Counted from the first letter of the stretch, positions 1-6,808 are shown. The stretch is DNA of 10,504 bases from an uncultured Persicitalea sp. (GCA_950075905.1 CATMVR010000104.1:1-10504), one strand, 5' to 3'. A program made the numbers and translations. Notes: generated by a model not told the origin, from the sequence alone.

Positions 1-665
1 CCGCCGATGCGCGTAGGCTGGTTGATACCCACGAGGGTGGTATTTAGCTCGCCACTAGGGTTGTTGAGGTGGTGCGAGGGGTGGTAGGCCCGGAAGAAAG
101 AGGTAAAGGAGCCGATTTCGCGCAGCCCCGAAATATCCCGGATGGCGCCGTCGTACACGATGCCGTTGCCGGTTTTGGCGTAGATGGAGTTTCCCAGGTT
201 GTCGCCGATGGTGGGGCCGTCCAGAATAATGTCGTGCTGGTCTACCACGTACACATCACGCTTTACCAGCATGTCGATGGGCCAGGCGTTTTGCGACTTG
301 ATACGGCCGTCTTTGGTATGGCCTTTTTCATCGTACACGCGGTGTACATCCGGCCGGCCGGGCATAAACGTAGCCGTGACAGCCCGGCCTACCAGCACAC
401 TATCGGGGTTGATGGTCATCCAGCCGTCAGTGTACTGATGTTTGAAATTTTTTCCTTTCAGCACGGCCCAGGCTTCCTCATGGGTTGCTTTTTTGAGGCG
501 ATCGAGCAGGGCATCGGGTACCTTGGGGCGGCCGTCGGCGAAGCGCTCACCCTTCCATTCGGGCGTGAGCATGATCAGATCCGCTTTGGAAATCTGCTGG
601 GCGGACAGCATCAGGGGTAGACTCACAGCCAGCAGAACGAGCAGGTGACAGAACCGTGTTTTCAT
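1..665 (-). CDS. Exported RraA-family protein (partial, C-terminus off window)
   Basis: Reading the minus strand from the ATG at 665-663 gives 221 uninterrupted codons to the window edge. Residues 1-22 form a type I signal peptide: a basic start (MKTR), a hydrophobic core of Leu/Val/Ala, and a likely cut after Ser-Ala at about residue 22, so the product is probably periplasmic. The mature part matches the RraA/HMG-aldolase-like fold: a GDNL segment at about 154-157 and a Gly-x-Gly-Ile-Val-x-Asp-Gly-x-x-Arg-Asp stretch, whose Arg176-Asp177 match the pair that handles substrate and metal in family aldolases. The family includes 4-hydroxy-4-methyl-2-oxoglutarate aldolases and the RNase E inhibitor RraA, both cytosolic, so an export signal is unusual. 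The gene diverges from clpP with 326 bases between. The reaction is not known; the family call is fairly secure, the specific activity is not. Confidence 0.8.
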   Translation of the reverse strand, partial: MKTRFCHLLVLLAVSLPLMLSAQQISKADLIMLTPEWKGERFADGRPKVPDALLDRLKKATHEEAWAVLKGKNFKHQYTDGWMTINPDSVLVGRAVTATFMPGRPDVHRVYDEKGHTKDGRIKSQNAWPIDMLVKRDVYVVDQHDIILDGPTIGDNLGNSIYAKTGNGIVYDGAIRDISGLREIGSFTSFFRAYHPSHHLNNPSGELNTTLVGINQPTRIG

Positions 666-991
666 GAAAATAAAGTTTAGGAAGTAAGGGCAATGGATTA
701 TGAACCGAAAAAGGATAGCAAGCACTTCTATTTACTTGTTTCTTTGTTTTTCAATGGGCATATGGGCTTCATTTTGATCCGTTTTCACAAATCCTGACAA
801 TTTATCACCCCTACTGACTAGGATAATTGAATGAATTAATCAATTTTGTGGAGTAGCTATTCTAATATCCCTGCCGGCCCCGCGAAACTAAGCGTACAGG
901 CTTTTCGTTGTGTTAAGTGATTCGGGAAATCCGAATAGCCCTTTATCTAATCTTTTAATTTATATCCTATACTTACCAATTTCACCAACTA
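666..991. other. Divergent intergenic region between the RraA-like gene and clpP
   Basis: These 326 bases carry no convincing gene. The region is A+T-rich compared with the flanking genes and must hold the start signals of both divergent genes. I found no clean TAnnTTTG element with a correctly spaced TTG on either strand; the nearest is CAATTTTG at 841-848, which lacks a -33 partner. The only clear structure is the near-palindrome at 825-845. The clpP start has no Shine-Dalgarno sequence, as is common in Bacteroidota. Confidence 0.6.
825..845. promoter_or_regulatory. AT-rich 21-base near-palindrome, possible operator
   Basis: AATTGA at 825-830 and TCAATT at 840-845 are inverted around a 9-base centre, and 8 of the 10 possible base pairs of the 21-base stretch match. 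It lies inside the divergent gap, 146 bases before clpP and 160 before the RraA-like gene, where an operator could act on either. In such AT-rich DNA a chance match is quite possible. Confidence 0.25.
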
Positions 992-1666
992 ATGAACTAC
1001 GGAGACGAATTTAGAAAATACGCGGTACACCACATGGGACTCAACGGCCTTACGGTGGATGGCTACATGAAACATTCAGTAGAAAACATGACCCGCGCCG
1101 TGATTGAAGAGCGCCCCATGAACTTCCGGGAGGTAGACGTTTTCTCCCGCCTCATGGCCGACCGCATCATCTTTATGGGTACGGGTGTAGACGACAATAT
1201 TGCCAATATCGTGGTAGCCCAGCTACTGTTTCTGGAATCGGCCGACGCCAAGAAAGACGTGCTGATGTACATCAACAGCCCCGGTGGCTCGGTGTACGCC
1301 GGCCTCGGCATTTATGATACCATGCAGTATGTTCGTCCCGACGTGGCTACCGTATGCACCAGCCTGGCTGCCTCTATGGGAGCTGTACTACTGGCCGGAG
1401 GCGCCGCGGGCAAGCGCTCGGCCCTGCCCCACGCCCGGGTGATGATCCACCAACCATCGGGTGGCGCGCAGGGACAATCTACCGATATTGAAATCACGGC
1501 CCGCGAGATCGTGAAGCTGCGCGATGAGCTGTACGAAATTCTGGCCGTCCATACCGGCAAGACCAAGGATGAGATTGAAAAAGACTCCGACCGTGATAAG
1601 TGGTTCCGGGCGTACGAAGCCAAAGAATACGGGCTAATCGACGAGGTACTGACTCGGGAAAAATAA
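992..1666 (+). CDS. clpP: ATP-dependent Clp protease proteolytic subunit ClpP
   Basis: Serine peptidase that forms the double-heptamer chamber of the cytosolic ClpXP protease, degrading tagged, misfolded and regulatory proteins fed in by a Clp ATPase. The 224-residue product has the full catalytic triad: Ser128 in the AASMGA motif, His153 in MIHQP, and Asp202 in the DRDKW segment before EAKEYGLID. The Gly-Gly-Ser-Val turn (98-101), which forms the oxyanion region, is also present. By alignment with E. coli ClpP, roughly the first 30 residues precede the mature N-terminus and would be an autocatalytically removed propeptide, longer than the E. coli one. The ATG at 992 has an A-rich, SD-less context. 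clpX follows after 248 bases, but a strong terminator lies between. In many bacteria tig precedes clpP; here a divergent unrelated gene does. Confidence 0.97.
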   Translation: MNYGDEFRKYAVHHMGLNGLTVDGYMKHSVENMTRAVIEERPMNFREVDVFSRLMADRIIFMGTGVDDNIANIVVAQLLFLESADAKKDVLMYINSPGGSVYAGLGIYDTMQYVRPDVATVCTSLAASMGAVLLAGGAAGKRSALPHARVMIHQPSGGAQGQSTDIEITAREIVKLRDELYEILAVHTGKTKDEIEKDSDRDKWFRAYEAKEYGLIDEVLTREK

Positions 1667-1688
1667 AATATCTCGTAAAAATTCTTCC

Positions 1689-1727
1689 AACCGATAAGCG
1701 TTTCCAGGAAACCTTATCGGTTTTTTT
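1689..1727 (+). terminator. Intrinsic terminator of clpP
   Basis: A ten-base stem (AACCGATAAG at 1689-1698 with CTTATCGGTT at 1713-1722) continues, after a bulged C at 1699, into an inner stem GTTTC/GAAAC (1700-1704 and 1708-1712) closed by a CAG loop. A run of seven T (1721-1727) follows. It sits 23 bases after the clpP stop. This is a textbook rho-independent terminator and implies that clpX has its own promoter or depends on readthrough. Confidence 0.93.
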
Positions 1728-1739
1728 ATTGTACGGTAT

Positions 1740-1755
1740 AAACCAAACTTGGTTT
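1740..1755. promoter_or_regulatory. Perfect 16-base palindromic site upstream of clpX, possible operator
   Basis: AAACCAA (1740-1746) and TTGGTTT (1749-1755) are exact inverted arms around AC. The site begins 13 bases after the clpP terminator T-run. Its right arm supplies the TTG (1749-1751) of a weak promoter candidate: TTG, 20 bases, GAACTTTG (1772-1779), one mismatch from TAnnTTTG. Binding of a dimeric regulator here could control clpX. The palindrome is directly visible; the function is inferred. Confidence 0.4.
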
Positions 1756-1815
1756 GCGCTCCAAAAAATCGGAACTTTGACCGGATATTGGACAGAAAAC
1801 AATTTAGAATGATAG

Positions 1816-1906
1816 TTTGATAAAATGAGTGAAAAAGAAAATTTGATTTTCAGCCTGTCTATCAGCCATTCACCTATTCTATCATTCCCTCATTCACTCA
1901 TTCAAA
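1816..1906 (+). promoter_or_regulatory. clpX 5' leader with long-range complementary arms
   Basis: TTTGA (1816-1820) and ATGAGTGAA (1825-1833) are complementary to TCAAA (1902-1906) and TTCACTCAT (1893-1901). Together they give 14 pairs interrupted only by a 4-base bulge on the 5' side, ending eight bases before the clpX ATG. If transcribed, the leader could fold so that the start codon sits at the foot of the stem. The 3' arm also holds the CATTCACTCATTCA block that recurs before the SIS-domain gene. No known riboswitch class was recognised. Confidence 0.35.
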
Positions 1907-1914
1907 ACTAAAAA

Positions 1915-3156
1915 ATGGCACAAGTGAGTTGTTCGTTTTGCGGACGCCGTAAAAATGAAGTGGAGCTTTTATTATCAGGCATTGATGCCCATATCTGCAA
2001 TCACTGCATCACGCAGGGAAATCAGGTGGTAATGGAAGAATTGAGCCCCAAAGAAAAGAAGGATAAAAAGCAGAAACTGCCCAAGCTCAACCTCATTCCT
2101 CCCGTGGGCATGAAGGAGTTTATGGAGCAGTATATCATCGGGCAGGACGAAGCCAAGCGTACACTCGCAGTGGCAGTATACAACCATTACAAGCGCCTGT
2201 CGCAAATGGCTACGGACGATGAGGTTGTGATCGAAAAATCTAACATTATCATGGTAGGCGAAACCGGCACCGGCAAAACCTACCTCGCCCGTACTATTGC
2301 CAAAATCCTGCAAGTACCTTTCTGTATAGCCGACGCCACCACTGTTACCGAGGCCGGCTACGTGGGTGAGGACGTGGAAACCATCCTGACCCGCCTGCTG
2401 CAAGCTGCGGACTATAACGTGGAAGCAGCCGAGCGCGGCATTGTGTACATTGACGAAATTGACAAGATTTCCCGCAAATCGGACAACCCCTCCATTACCC
2501 GTGATGTGAGCGGTGAGGGTGTGCAACAGGCGCTACTCAAACTACTGGAAGGATCGGTCGTAAACGTACCACCACAAGGTGGCCGCAAGCACCCCGACCA
2601 GAAGATGATTTCGCTCAATACCGAGAACATCCTGTTCATTTGTGGCGGTGCCTTCGACGGTATCGAGCGGCACATTGCCAAGCGCATCAACACCCGGCCC
2701 ATCGGCTTCTCGGGCGACAACCGCATCATTGAGATTTTCGACAAAGGCAACCTGATGCGCTACGTAACGGCCCAGGACCTGAAATCATTCGGCCTCATTC
2801 CCGAACTCATCGGTCGTCTTCCGGTGCTTACGCACCTCAACCCCCTTGATCGTGACATCTTGCGCCGTATTCTGACGGAGCCCAAGAACGCCCTGGTGAA
2901 GCAGTACCAGAAACTGTTCCGGATGGAGGACGTAGAACTGACATTCGACGAGGAAGTGATTGACTTCATTGTGGATCAGGCCATGATTTACAAACTGGGA
3001 GCCCGGGGATTGCGGTCCATCTGCGAATCCATCATGACCGACGCAATGTTTGAGCTTCCTTCCCGCAAGGATATAAAAGAATTTACGCTCTCGCTCGACT
3101 ACGCCCGCGAGCAGTTTGAGAAATCGTCCATGTCGCTGCTGCGCTCCGTTGCCTGA
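1915..3156 (+). CDS. clpX: ATP-dependent Clp protease ATP-binding subunit ClpX
   Basis: AAA+ unfoldase that recognises substrates, unfolds them and threads them into ClpP in the cytosol. All hallmarks are visible in 413 residues: an N-terminal zinc-binding domain with Cys6, Cys9, Cys28 and Cys31; Walker A GETGTGKT (115-122); pore loop GYVG (148-151); Walker B with IDEID (179-183); the RKH loop (224-226); the Ile-Gly-Phe loop at 263-265 that docks onto ClpP; a probable arginine finger in IGRLPV (Arg301); and sensor 2 in GARGLR (362-367). The length is close to E. coli ClpX (424). The ATG at 1915 follows an A-rich stretch with no Shine-Dalgarno sequence. The intact ClpP-docking loop and the adjacent clpP gene indicate a working ClpXP pair. 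Confidence 0.97.
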   Translation: MAQVSCSFCGRRKNEVELLLSGIDAHICNHCITQGNQVVMEELSPKEKKDKKQKLPKLNLIPPVGMKEFMEQYIIGQDEAKRTLAVAVYNHYKRLSQMATDDEVVIEKSNIIMVGETGTGKTYLARTIAKILQVPFCIADATTVTEAGYVGEDVETILTRLLQAADYNVEAAERGIVYIDEIDKISRKSDNPSITRDVSGEGVQQALLKLLEGSVVNVPPQGGRKHPDQKMISLNTENILFICGGAFDGIERHIAKRINTRPIGFSGDNRIIEIFDKGNLMRYVTAQDLKSFGLIPELIGRLPVLTHLNPLDRDILRRILTEPKNALVKQYQKLFRMEDVELTFDEEVIDFIVDQAMIYKLGARGLRSICESIMTDAMFELPSRKDIKEFTLSLDYAREQFEKSSMSLLRSVA

Positions 3157-3176
3157 TCTGGAAAGCTATACAACTC

Positions 3177-3218
3177 AAAAATACCCTGCCTTTTCTTGGA
3201 AAGGCAGGGTATTTTTTT
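3177..3218 (+). terminator. Strong intrinsic terminator of clpX
   Basis: A 17-base perfect stem (3177-3193 with 3200-3216) with the GC core TACCCTGCC/GGCAGGGTA and a six-base loop (TCTTGG), followed by a T tract (3212-3218). It begins 20 bases past the clpX stop. The 5' arm starts with five A, so it might also stop transcripts from the other direction. Confidence 0.95.
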
Positions 3219-3379
3219 GATCAACTTTTCTTATTCTTGCAATCCAGAGTTCAAGTGTGCAGGAGTTGAGGAGCATAAAGTAGCTCTTGATGGGGGCCTG
3301 TCGCTCCCTAGTCGAGCCTGTCGCTCATGAACTTTTAACCGCAGGGGCAGACCCCTCATAAACTCTTAACCAAGAAAAA
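3219..3379 (+). other. Intergenic leader before the five-gene cluster
   Basis: These 161 bases hold no gene and presumably the promoter of the SDR-led unit, but I see no good TTG/TAnnTTTG pair. They contain an exact 11-base direct repeat (GCCTGTCGCTC at 3296-3306 and 3316-3326), a small hairpin (AGGGG 3343-3347 with CCCCT 3352-3356, loop CAGA), and two near-copies of a CTYTTAACC word (3332-3340 and 3363-3371). Confidence 0.5.
3296..3326. repeat. 11-base direct repeat, 20-base period, upstream of the SDR gene
   Basis: GCCTGTCGCTC occurs at 3296-3306 and 3316-3326, so the copies are spaced about two helical turns apart on one face of the DNA. That fits paired binding sites of a regulator of the downstream cluster. 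With only two copies, a local duplication is an equally simple explanation. Confidence 0.4.
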
Positions 3380-4168
3380 GTGGAAAACTGGCTATCTAAT
3401 AAATCTATCGTAGTAGTGGGCGGTACAACCGGTCTGGGATTTTCGGCGGCCAAGGCCTTTGTGAAGCATGGTGCCAATGTGGTGGTGGTAGGTCGCAACC
3501 CCGAAAGCTGCCTGATGGCCGAAGTAGACCTGGGGCAGCAGGCGCGCGCCAAGCAGGGCGATGCCACCCATCCCCAAACTTCCCTGGATGCCATACAGCT
3601 TTGCATCCGGGAGTTTGGCAGCTTCGATGGCCTGTACCACGTGGCGGGAGGCAGTGGACGTAAGTTTGGCGACGGCCCCCTCCACGAGCTGACCCTCGAT
3701 GGCTGGAACACCACCCTGAACCTCAACATCACCGCCATGATGCTGTCTAATCAGGCCGCCGTACGGGCTTTTATGGGCATGAACCGTGGTGGGGTAATCC
3801 TGAACATGGGCTCGGTACTGGGCAACTCCCCGTCGCCCCAGCACTTTACCACCCACGCGTACGCCGCGGCCAAGTCGGCCGTCATTGGCTTTACCAAGTC
3901 TACGGCGGCTTACTACGCCAAAAATAACATTCGTATCAACGTGCTGGCCCCTTCCCTGATTGACACCCCCATGGCCCAGCGCGCCACGCAGGACGCCAAC
4001 ATTCAGGAATTCATTAAAACCAAGCAGCCCCTCGACGGCGGACGCATCGGCGTCCCCGCTGACCTCGACGGCGCGGCGGTCTACTTCATGTCCGACTATT
4101 CCCGCTTCACCACCGGACAGGTACTGACCGTTGACGGCGGATGGAGTATTACCGAAGGGCAGTACTAG
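3380..4168 (+). CDS. SDR-family NAD(P)-dependent oxidoreductase
   Basis: Classical short-chain dehydrogenase/reductase of 262 residues, predicted cytosolic. Visible motifs: cofactor loop GGTTGLG (14-20), VAGG (88-91) in place of NNAG, Asn116, Ser145 in NMGS, and the catalytic YAAAK with Tyr161 and Lys165; the tail TTGQVLTVDGGW is typical of the family. Arg39 after the second strand, with no acidic residue there, suggests preference for NADP(H) (inference). An in-frame TAA at 3359-3361 leaves the GTG at 3380 as the only early start that keeps the cofactor-binding strand, so this gene begins with GTG. It is the first gene of a five-gene run; the ROK kinase starts 51 bases later. The substrate cannot be read from sequence; a sugar or polyol is suggested by the neighbours. 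Confidence 0.92.
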   Translation: MENWLSNKSIVVVGGTTGLGFSAAKAFVKHGANVVVVGRNPESCLMAEVDLGQQARAKQGDATHPQTSLDAIQLCIREFGSFDGLYHVAGGSGRKFGDGPLHELTLDGWNTTLNLNITAMMLSNQAAVRAFMGMNRGGVILNMGSVLGNSPSPQHFTTHAYAAAKSAVIGFTKSTAAYYAKNNIRINVLAPSLIDTPMAQRATQDANIQEFIKTKQPLDGGRIGVPADLDGAAVYFMSDYSRFTTGQVLTVDGGWSITEGQY

Positions 4169-4219
4169 ACCATACCCCCTCAGCTTGCGCAAAATCTAAC
4201 GGAATAGCCCTCTCTTGAT

Positions 4220-5116
4220 ATGGTATTTATCGGAATAGATCTTGGAGGTACCAACATCAAAGGAGTGCTGGTCAATGAGGCCGGCGAGGTACTGAAGCAG
4301 CACTACATTCCTACCCACGACGACCCGGAGAGCCGGTGGCGCAAGAATGTGCTGGAAATGGTACGCTACTTCCGCAGCTACTGGCAGGAGCCTGTTCGGG
4401 CGGTGGGGCTATCGGCCCCCGGCCTGCCCGATGCCGATAACCGGAGCATTGCTTTTTTGCCCAACCGGCTGCCGGGGCTCGAAAACTTCATCTGGGAAGA
4501 GTACCTGGACCTGCCAACATTCGTGATCAACGACGCCCATTCGGCCCTCATGGCCGAGGCTACGTTCGGTGTAGCGAAAGGTTGCCAAAACGTGGTACTC
4601 CTAACCCTCGGCACGGGCGTTGGCGGCGGGCTACTCATAAACGGACAGTTGTATCAGGGGCTGGCGCAAATGGCCGGCCACCTGGGGCACATCACCGTCA
4701 ATGCCCAGGACGATGAGTGCAGCATTGTGGGCCTGCCGGGTAGCCTGGAATACGCCATTGGCAATTATTCCATCGAGCGGCGCAGCCGGGGGCGCTATGC
4801 CTCTACCTGGGAATTGGTGGAAGCCTACCGCAAGGGCGATACCTTCGCCACCTACACCTGGCTGGCCTCCATCAAGGCCCTGGCCGTGGCGTTGAGTTCG
4901 CTGATCAACGCCCTGTCGCCGGAGCGTATCGTGCTGGCCGGCGGCATTACCCTGGCTGATGATGCTCTGTTCGGACCCTTGCGGGAGTTTTTGGATGTCT
5001 ACGAATGGCGGCCCGGCGGGAAGTCTACCCCGATTGTTCAAGCCTACTTTGGCGACATGGCCGGGGCCATCGGGGCGGCGGGGTTTGCGTTAAAGATGGT
5101 ACCATATCTTAAATAA
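4220..5116 (+). CDS. ROK-family sugar kinase-like protein lacking the zinc-cysteine motif
   Basis: ASKHA-fold protein of 298 residues related to ROK glucokinases and N-acetylhexosamine kinases, which phosphorylate sugars with ATP in the cytosol. Visible: phosphate-1 motif DLGGTNIKG (7-15), Asn104-Asp105 with Asp105 as probable catalytic base, phosphate-2 motif GTGVGGG (131-137), and a C-terminal LAGGI adenosine-site segment (239-243). Two points are atypical. The sugar-binding Glu-x-Gly-His signature reads His153-Leu-Gly-His156, so Glu is replaced by His. The following CxCGxxGCxE zinc motif is replaced by a stretch holding only Cys167 and ending GLPGSLE. Kinase activity on an unusual substrate, or a sensing role, are both possible. 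It is third-closest to the cluster start, and the beta-lactamase begins six bases after its stop, implying co-transcription. Confidence 0.88.
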   Translation: MVFIGIDLGGTNIKGVLVNEAGEVLKQHYIPTHDDPESRWRKNVLEMVRYFRSYWQEPVRAVGLSAPGLPDADNRSIAFLPNRLPGLENFIWEEYLDLPTFVINDAHSALMAEATFGVAKGCQNVVLLTLGTGVGGGLLINGQLYQGLAQMAGHLGHITVNAQDDECSIVGLPGSLEYAIGNYSIERRSRGRYASTWELVEAYRKGDTFATYTWLASIKALAVALSSLINALSPERIVLAGGITLADDALFGPLREFLDVYEWRPGGKSTPIVQAYFGDMAGAIGAAGFALKMVPYLK

Positions 5117-5122
5117 AATATC

Positions 5123-5917
5123 ATGAACAAAATCAGGTGGGTAACAATCTTGTTGCTCTTGCTGGGTCAAAACTTGCTGGCGCAAAAGAAGCTGACGCAG
5201 TTTGACCACTATTTCAAAGAGGCCGGTCTGCAAGGGAGTTTCAGTCTGTACGATTTAGACAAAAAACAATTCTATACGACCGATGTGAAGGAATTCGGGA
5301 TAGCTACTTCTCCGGCCTCGACGTTTAAGATCCCCAATACATTCATTGCTTTGGAAGAAAAAGCCATTAAAGACGAGAATGAAGTACTGAATTGGGACGG
5401 CATCCCCAAGCGGCTCAAAGTCTGGGAGCAGGATTACGACCTAAAAAATGCGTATAAGAACTCTGCCGTATGGTTTTACCAGGAAATGGCCAAGCGCATT
5501 GGTGCGGAAAAGTACCGCAGTTATCTGGAAAAGCTGGACTACGGCAACCAGGACATCAGCGCTGGCCTGACCACCTTCTGGCTTGGGACGAGTCTGAAAA
5601 TTTCGCCCAAAAACCAATTGGAGTTTTTACAAAAGCTATACGCCGAAAAACTACCGTTCAGTAAGTCCACCTACCGGATTGGAAAGGAAATAATGGTAGA
5701 AGAAAAAACGGATGACTATACCCTGCGGGCCAAAACCGGCTGGGCCGATACCAAGCCCACCCACACGGGCTGGTACGTAGGCTACGTAGAAACGAAGGGC
5801 AATGTATACTTTTTTGCCACGCGGCTTTACCAACCCGATGCGCAGCAACACGACGACTTCGGCGCCCAGCGAAAGGTCATCACCCGAAAAATATTGGCAG
5901 AATTGGGAATCCTGTAA
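5123..5917 (+). CDS. Class D (OXA-type) beta-lactamase, exported
   Basis: Serine beta-lactamase-type protein of 264 residues, the usual class D length. Residues 1-20 are a type I signal peptide ending LLA before QKK, so it should act in the periplasm. All class D signatures are in order: Ser66-Thr-Phe-Lys69 (nucleophile and the lysine that is carbamylated in this class), Ser114-Ala-Val116, Tyr140-Gly-Asn142, Trp153 in FWLG (the tryptophan that stabilises the carbamate), and Lys204-Thr-Gly206. With no motif missing, it is probably catalytically competent; which beta-lactams it acts on cannot be told. It follows the ROK gene by six bases and precedes the SIS gene by 51, with no integron, IS or resistance island nearby, so it appears to be a resident chromosomal gene within a metabolic cluster. 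Confidence 0.95.
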   Translation: MNKIRWVTILLLLLGQNLLAQKKLTQFDHYFKEAGLQGSFSLYDLDKKQFYTTDVKEFGIATSPASTFKIPNTFIALEEKAIKDENEVLNWDGIPKRLKVWEQDYDLKNAYKNSAVWFYQEMAKRIGAEKYRSYLEKLDYGNQDISAGLTTFWLGTSLKISPKNQLEFLQKLYAEKLPFSKSTYRIGKEIMVEEKTDDYTLRAKTGWADTKPTHTGWYVGYVETKGNVYFFATRLYQPDAQQHDDFGAQRKVITRKILAELGIL

Positions 5918-5942
5918 GAAGAGACAGCCCCCTTTCTTGCTT

Positions 5943-5966
5943 ATTCACTCATTCACTCATTCACTC
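5943..5966 (+). repeat. Three tandem copies of ATTCACTC before the SIS-domain gene
   Basis: Three exact 8-base units (5943-5950, 5951-5958, 5959-5966) end two bases before the ATG at 5969. A 14-base part, CATTCACTCATTCA, also occurs in the clpX leader at 1891-1904. Position in the translation initiation zone suggests an effect on ribosome loading or slippage-prone copy number; this is inference. Confidence 0.6.
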
Positions 5967-5968
5967 TG

Positions 5969-6763
5969 ATGGACGTAATTCAAGATTACCTGAATAAATG
6001 CCGCGCCCTTACCGACACCGTTGAAAGTCAAAAGGGCGAAATCCAACGAGCCGCCGGCTGGTTTGCCGACTCCATTCTGGCGGGTCGCATGGTACACATC
6101 TTTGGCAGCGGCCATAGCCGCATTATGGTGGAGGAGATGTGGCCGCGCTATGGCTCTTTTCCGGGTTTCAATCCCATCGTGGAGCTATCACTGACGTTTC
6201 ACAACTTAGTGGTAGGCGCCAACGGACAGCGGCAGGCCATGTTTCTGGAAAATGTCTCCGGCCTGGCCGAGCGCATCCTGCGCAATTTCGACCTGTCGGT
6301 GCAGGATACGGCCCTGATCATTTCGTCGAGCGGCTGCAACGTGGTCCCCATCGAAATGGCCGAGCTTTTTCAGAAAAAGGGCATTCGGGTGGTAGCGCTC
6401 ATTACGCGGCAGCACCTGGAAAAAAGCACGTCAAAGCGCACCGACGGAAAGAAGTTGAGCGACTTTGCCGATTTGGTTCTGGACACGGGTGCTCCCGTGG
6501 GCGACGCCATGGTGTACGTGCCGGGCCTGCCGACCCCCGTTGCCCCCGGTAGCACGGTGGGCGGTGCCATGCTGATCAACTGCCTGAAAGCCGAAGTAGC
6601 CCGCCTGCTCACCGATGCCGGACAGCCGCCAAAGGTACTTAGTGCGGGCGCGGTAGTAGGGGCCCAAAAAGCCGTAGAACTTTTCGAGAGTGCCTACGAC
6701 AACCACGCCCACCGGATGGCTCAACTATACGAAAACGTAGGGACAAATATCGACAGTAATTAG
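5969..6763 (+). CDS. SIS-domain sugar isomerase-like protein (UPF0309-like)
   Basis: Cytosolic protein of 264 residues with a sugar isomerase (SIS) fold, the domain that binds phosphosugars in enzymes such as GmhA, MurQ and GlmS and in regulators. The first binding loop is FGSGHS (45-50) and the second is ISSSGCN (118-124), giving the Ser/Thr-rich phosphate pocket; a conserved Pro/Gly-rich stretch at 184-200 and a mostly helical C-terminus follow. The pattern resembles the UPF0309 group of sugar isomerase domain proteins, whose reaction is not established as far as I know. It lies between the beta-lactamase (51-base gap) and the MetE-like gene (54-base gap). With a sugar kinase-like protein and an SDR in the unit, action on a phosphorylated sugar is the simplest idea. 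Confidence 0.88.
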   Translation: MDVIQDYLNKCRALTDTVESQKGEIQRAAGWFADSILAGRMVHIFGSGHSRIMVEEMWPRYGSFPGFNPIVELSLTFHNLVVGANGQRQAMFLENVSGLAERILRNFDLSVQDTALIISSSGCNVVPIEMAELFQKKGIRVVALITRQHLEKSTSKRTDGKKLSDFADLVLDTGAPVGDAMVYVPGLPTPVAPGSTVGGAMLINCLKAEVARLLTDAGQPPKVLSAGAVVGAQKAVELFESAYDNHAHRMAQLYENVGTNIDSN

Positions 6764-6779
6764 TGAATAGCGATCAGCA

Positions 6780-6808
6780 TTTGCTTCTCTTTCAATCCTT
6801 TACTTTTA
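6780..6808 (+). promoter_or_regulatory. Possible internal promoter before the MetE-like gene
   Basis: TTTG (6780-6783), 17 bases, TACTTTTA (6801-6808), one mismatch from TAnnTTTG. The ATG lies only nine bases further, so a transcript from here would be almost leaderless. A weak candidate. Confidence 0.2.

Noticed and set aside
69..620. 183-codon plus-strand open frame
   Set aside because: It is antisense to the RraA-like gene, which has a signal peptide and family motifs on the minus strand; the plus-strand product resembles nothing.
841..848. CAATTTTG as the clpP -7 promoter element
   Set aside because: It has one mismatch and no TTG at a 17-20 base spacing upstream.
1975..2526. 183-codon minus-strand open frame inside clpX
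   Set aside because: It lies wholly within clpX, whose zinc, Walker and pore motifs are unambiguous.
3392..4192. 266-codon minus-strand open frame over the SDR gene
   Set aside because: The plus-strand frame has every SDR motif; the antisense frame is a shadow with no recognisable domain.
5943..5966. Tandem 8-base repeats considered as a CRISPR or iteron array
   Set aside because: The units are contiguous without spacers, too short and too few, and sit at a start codon.
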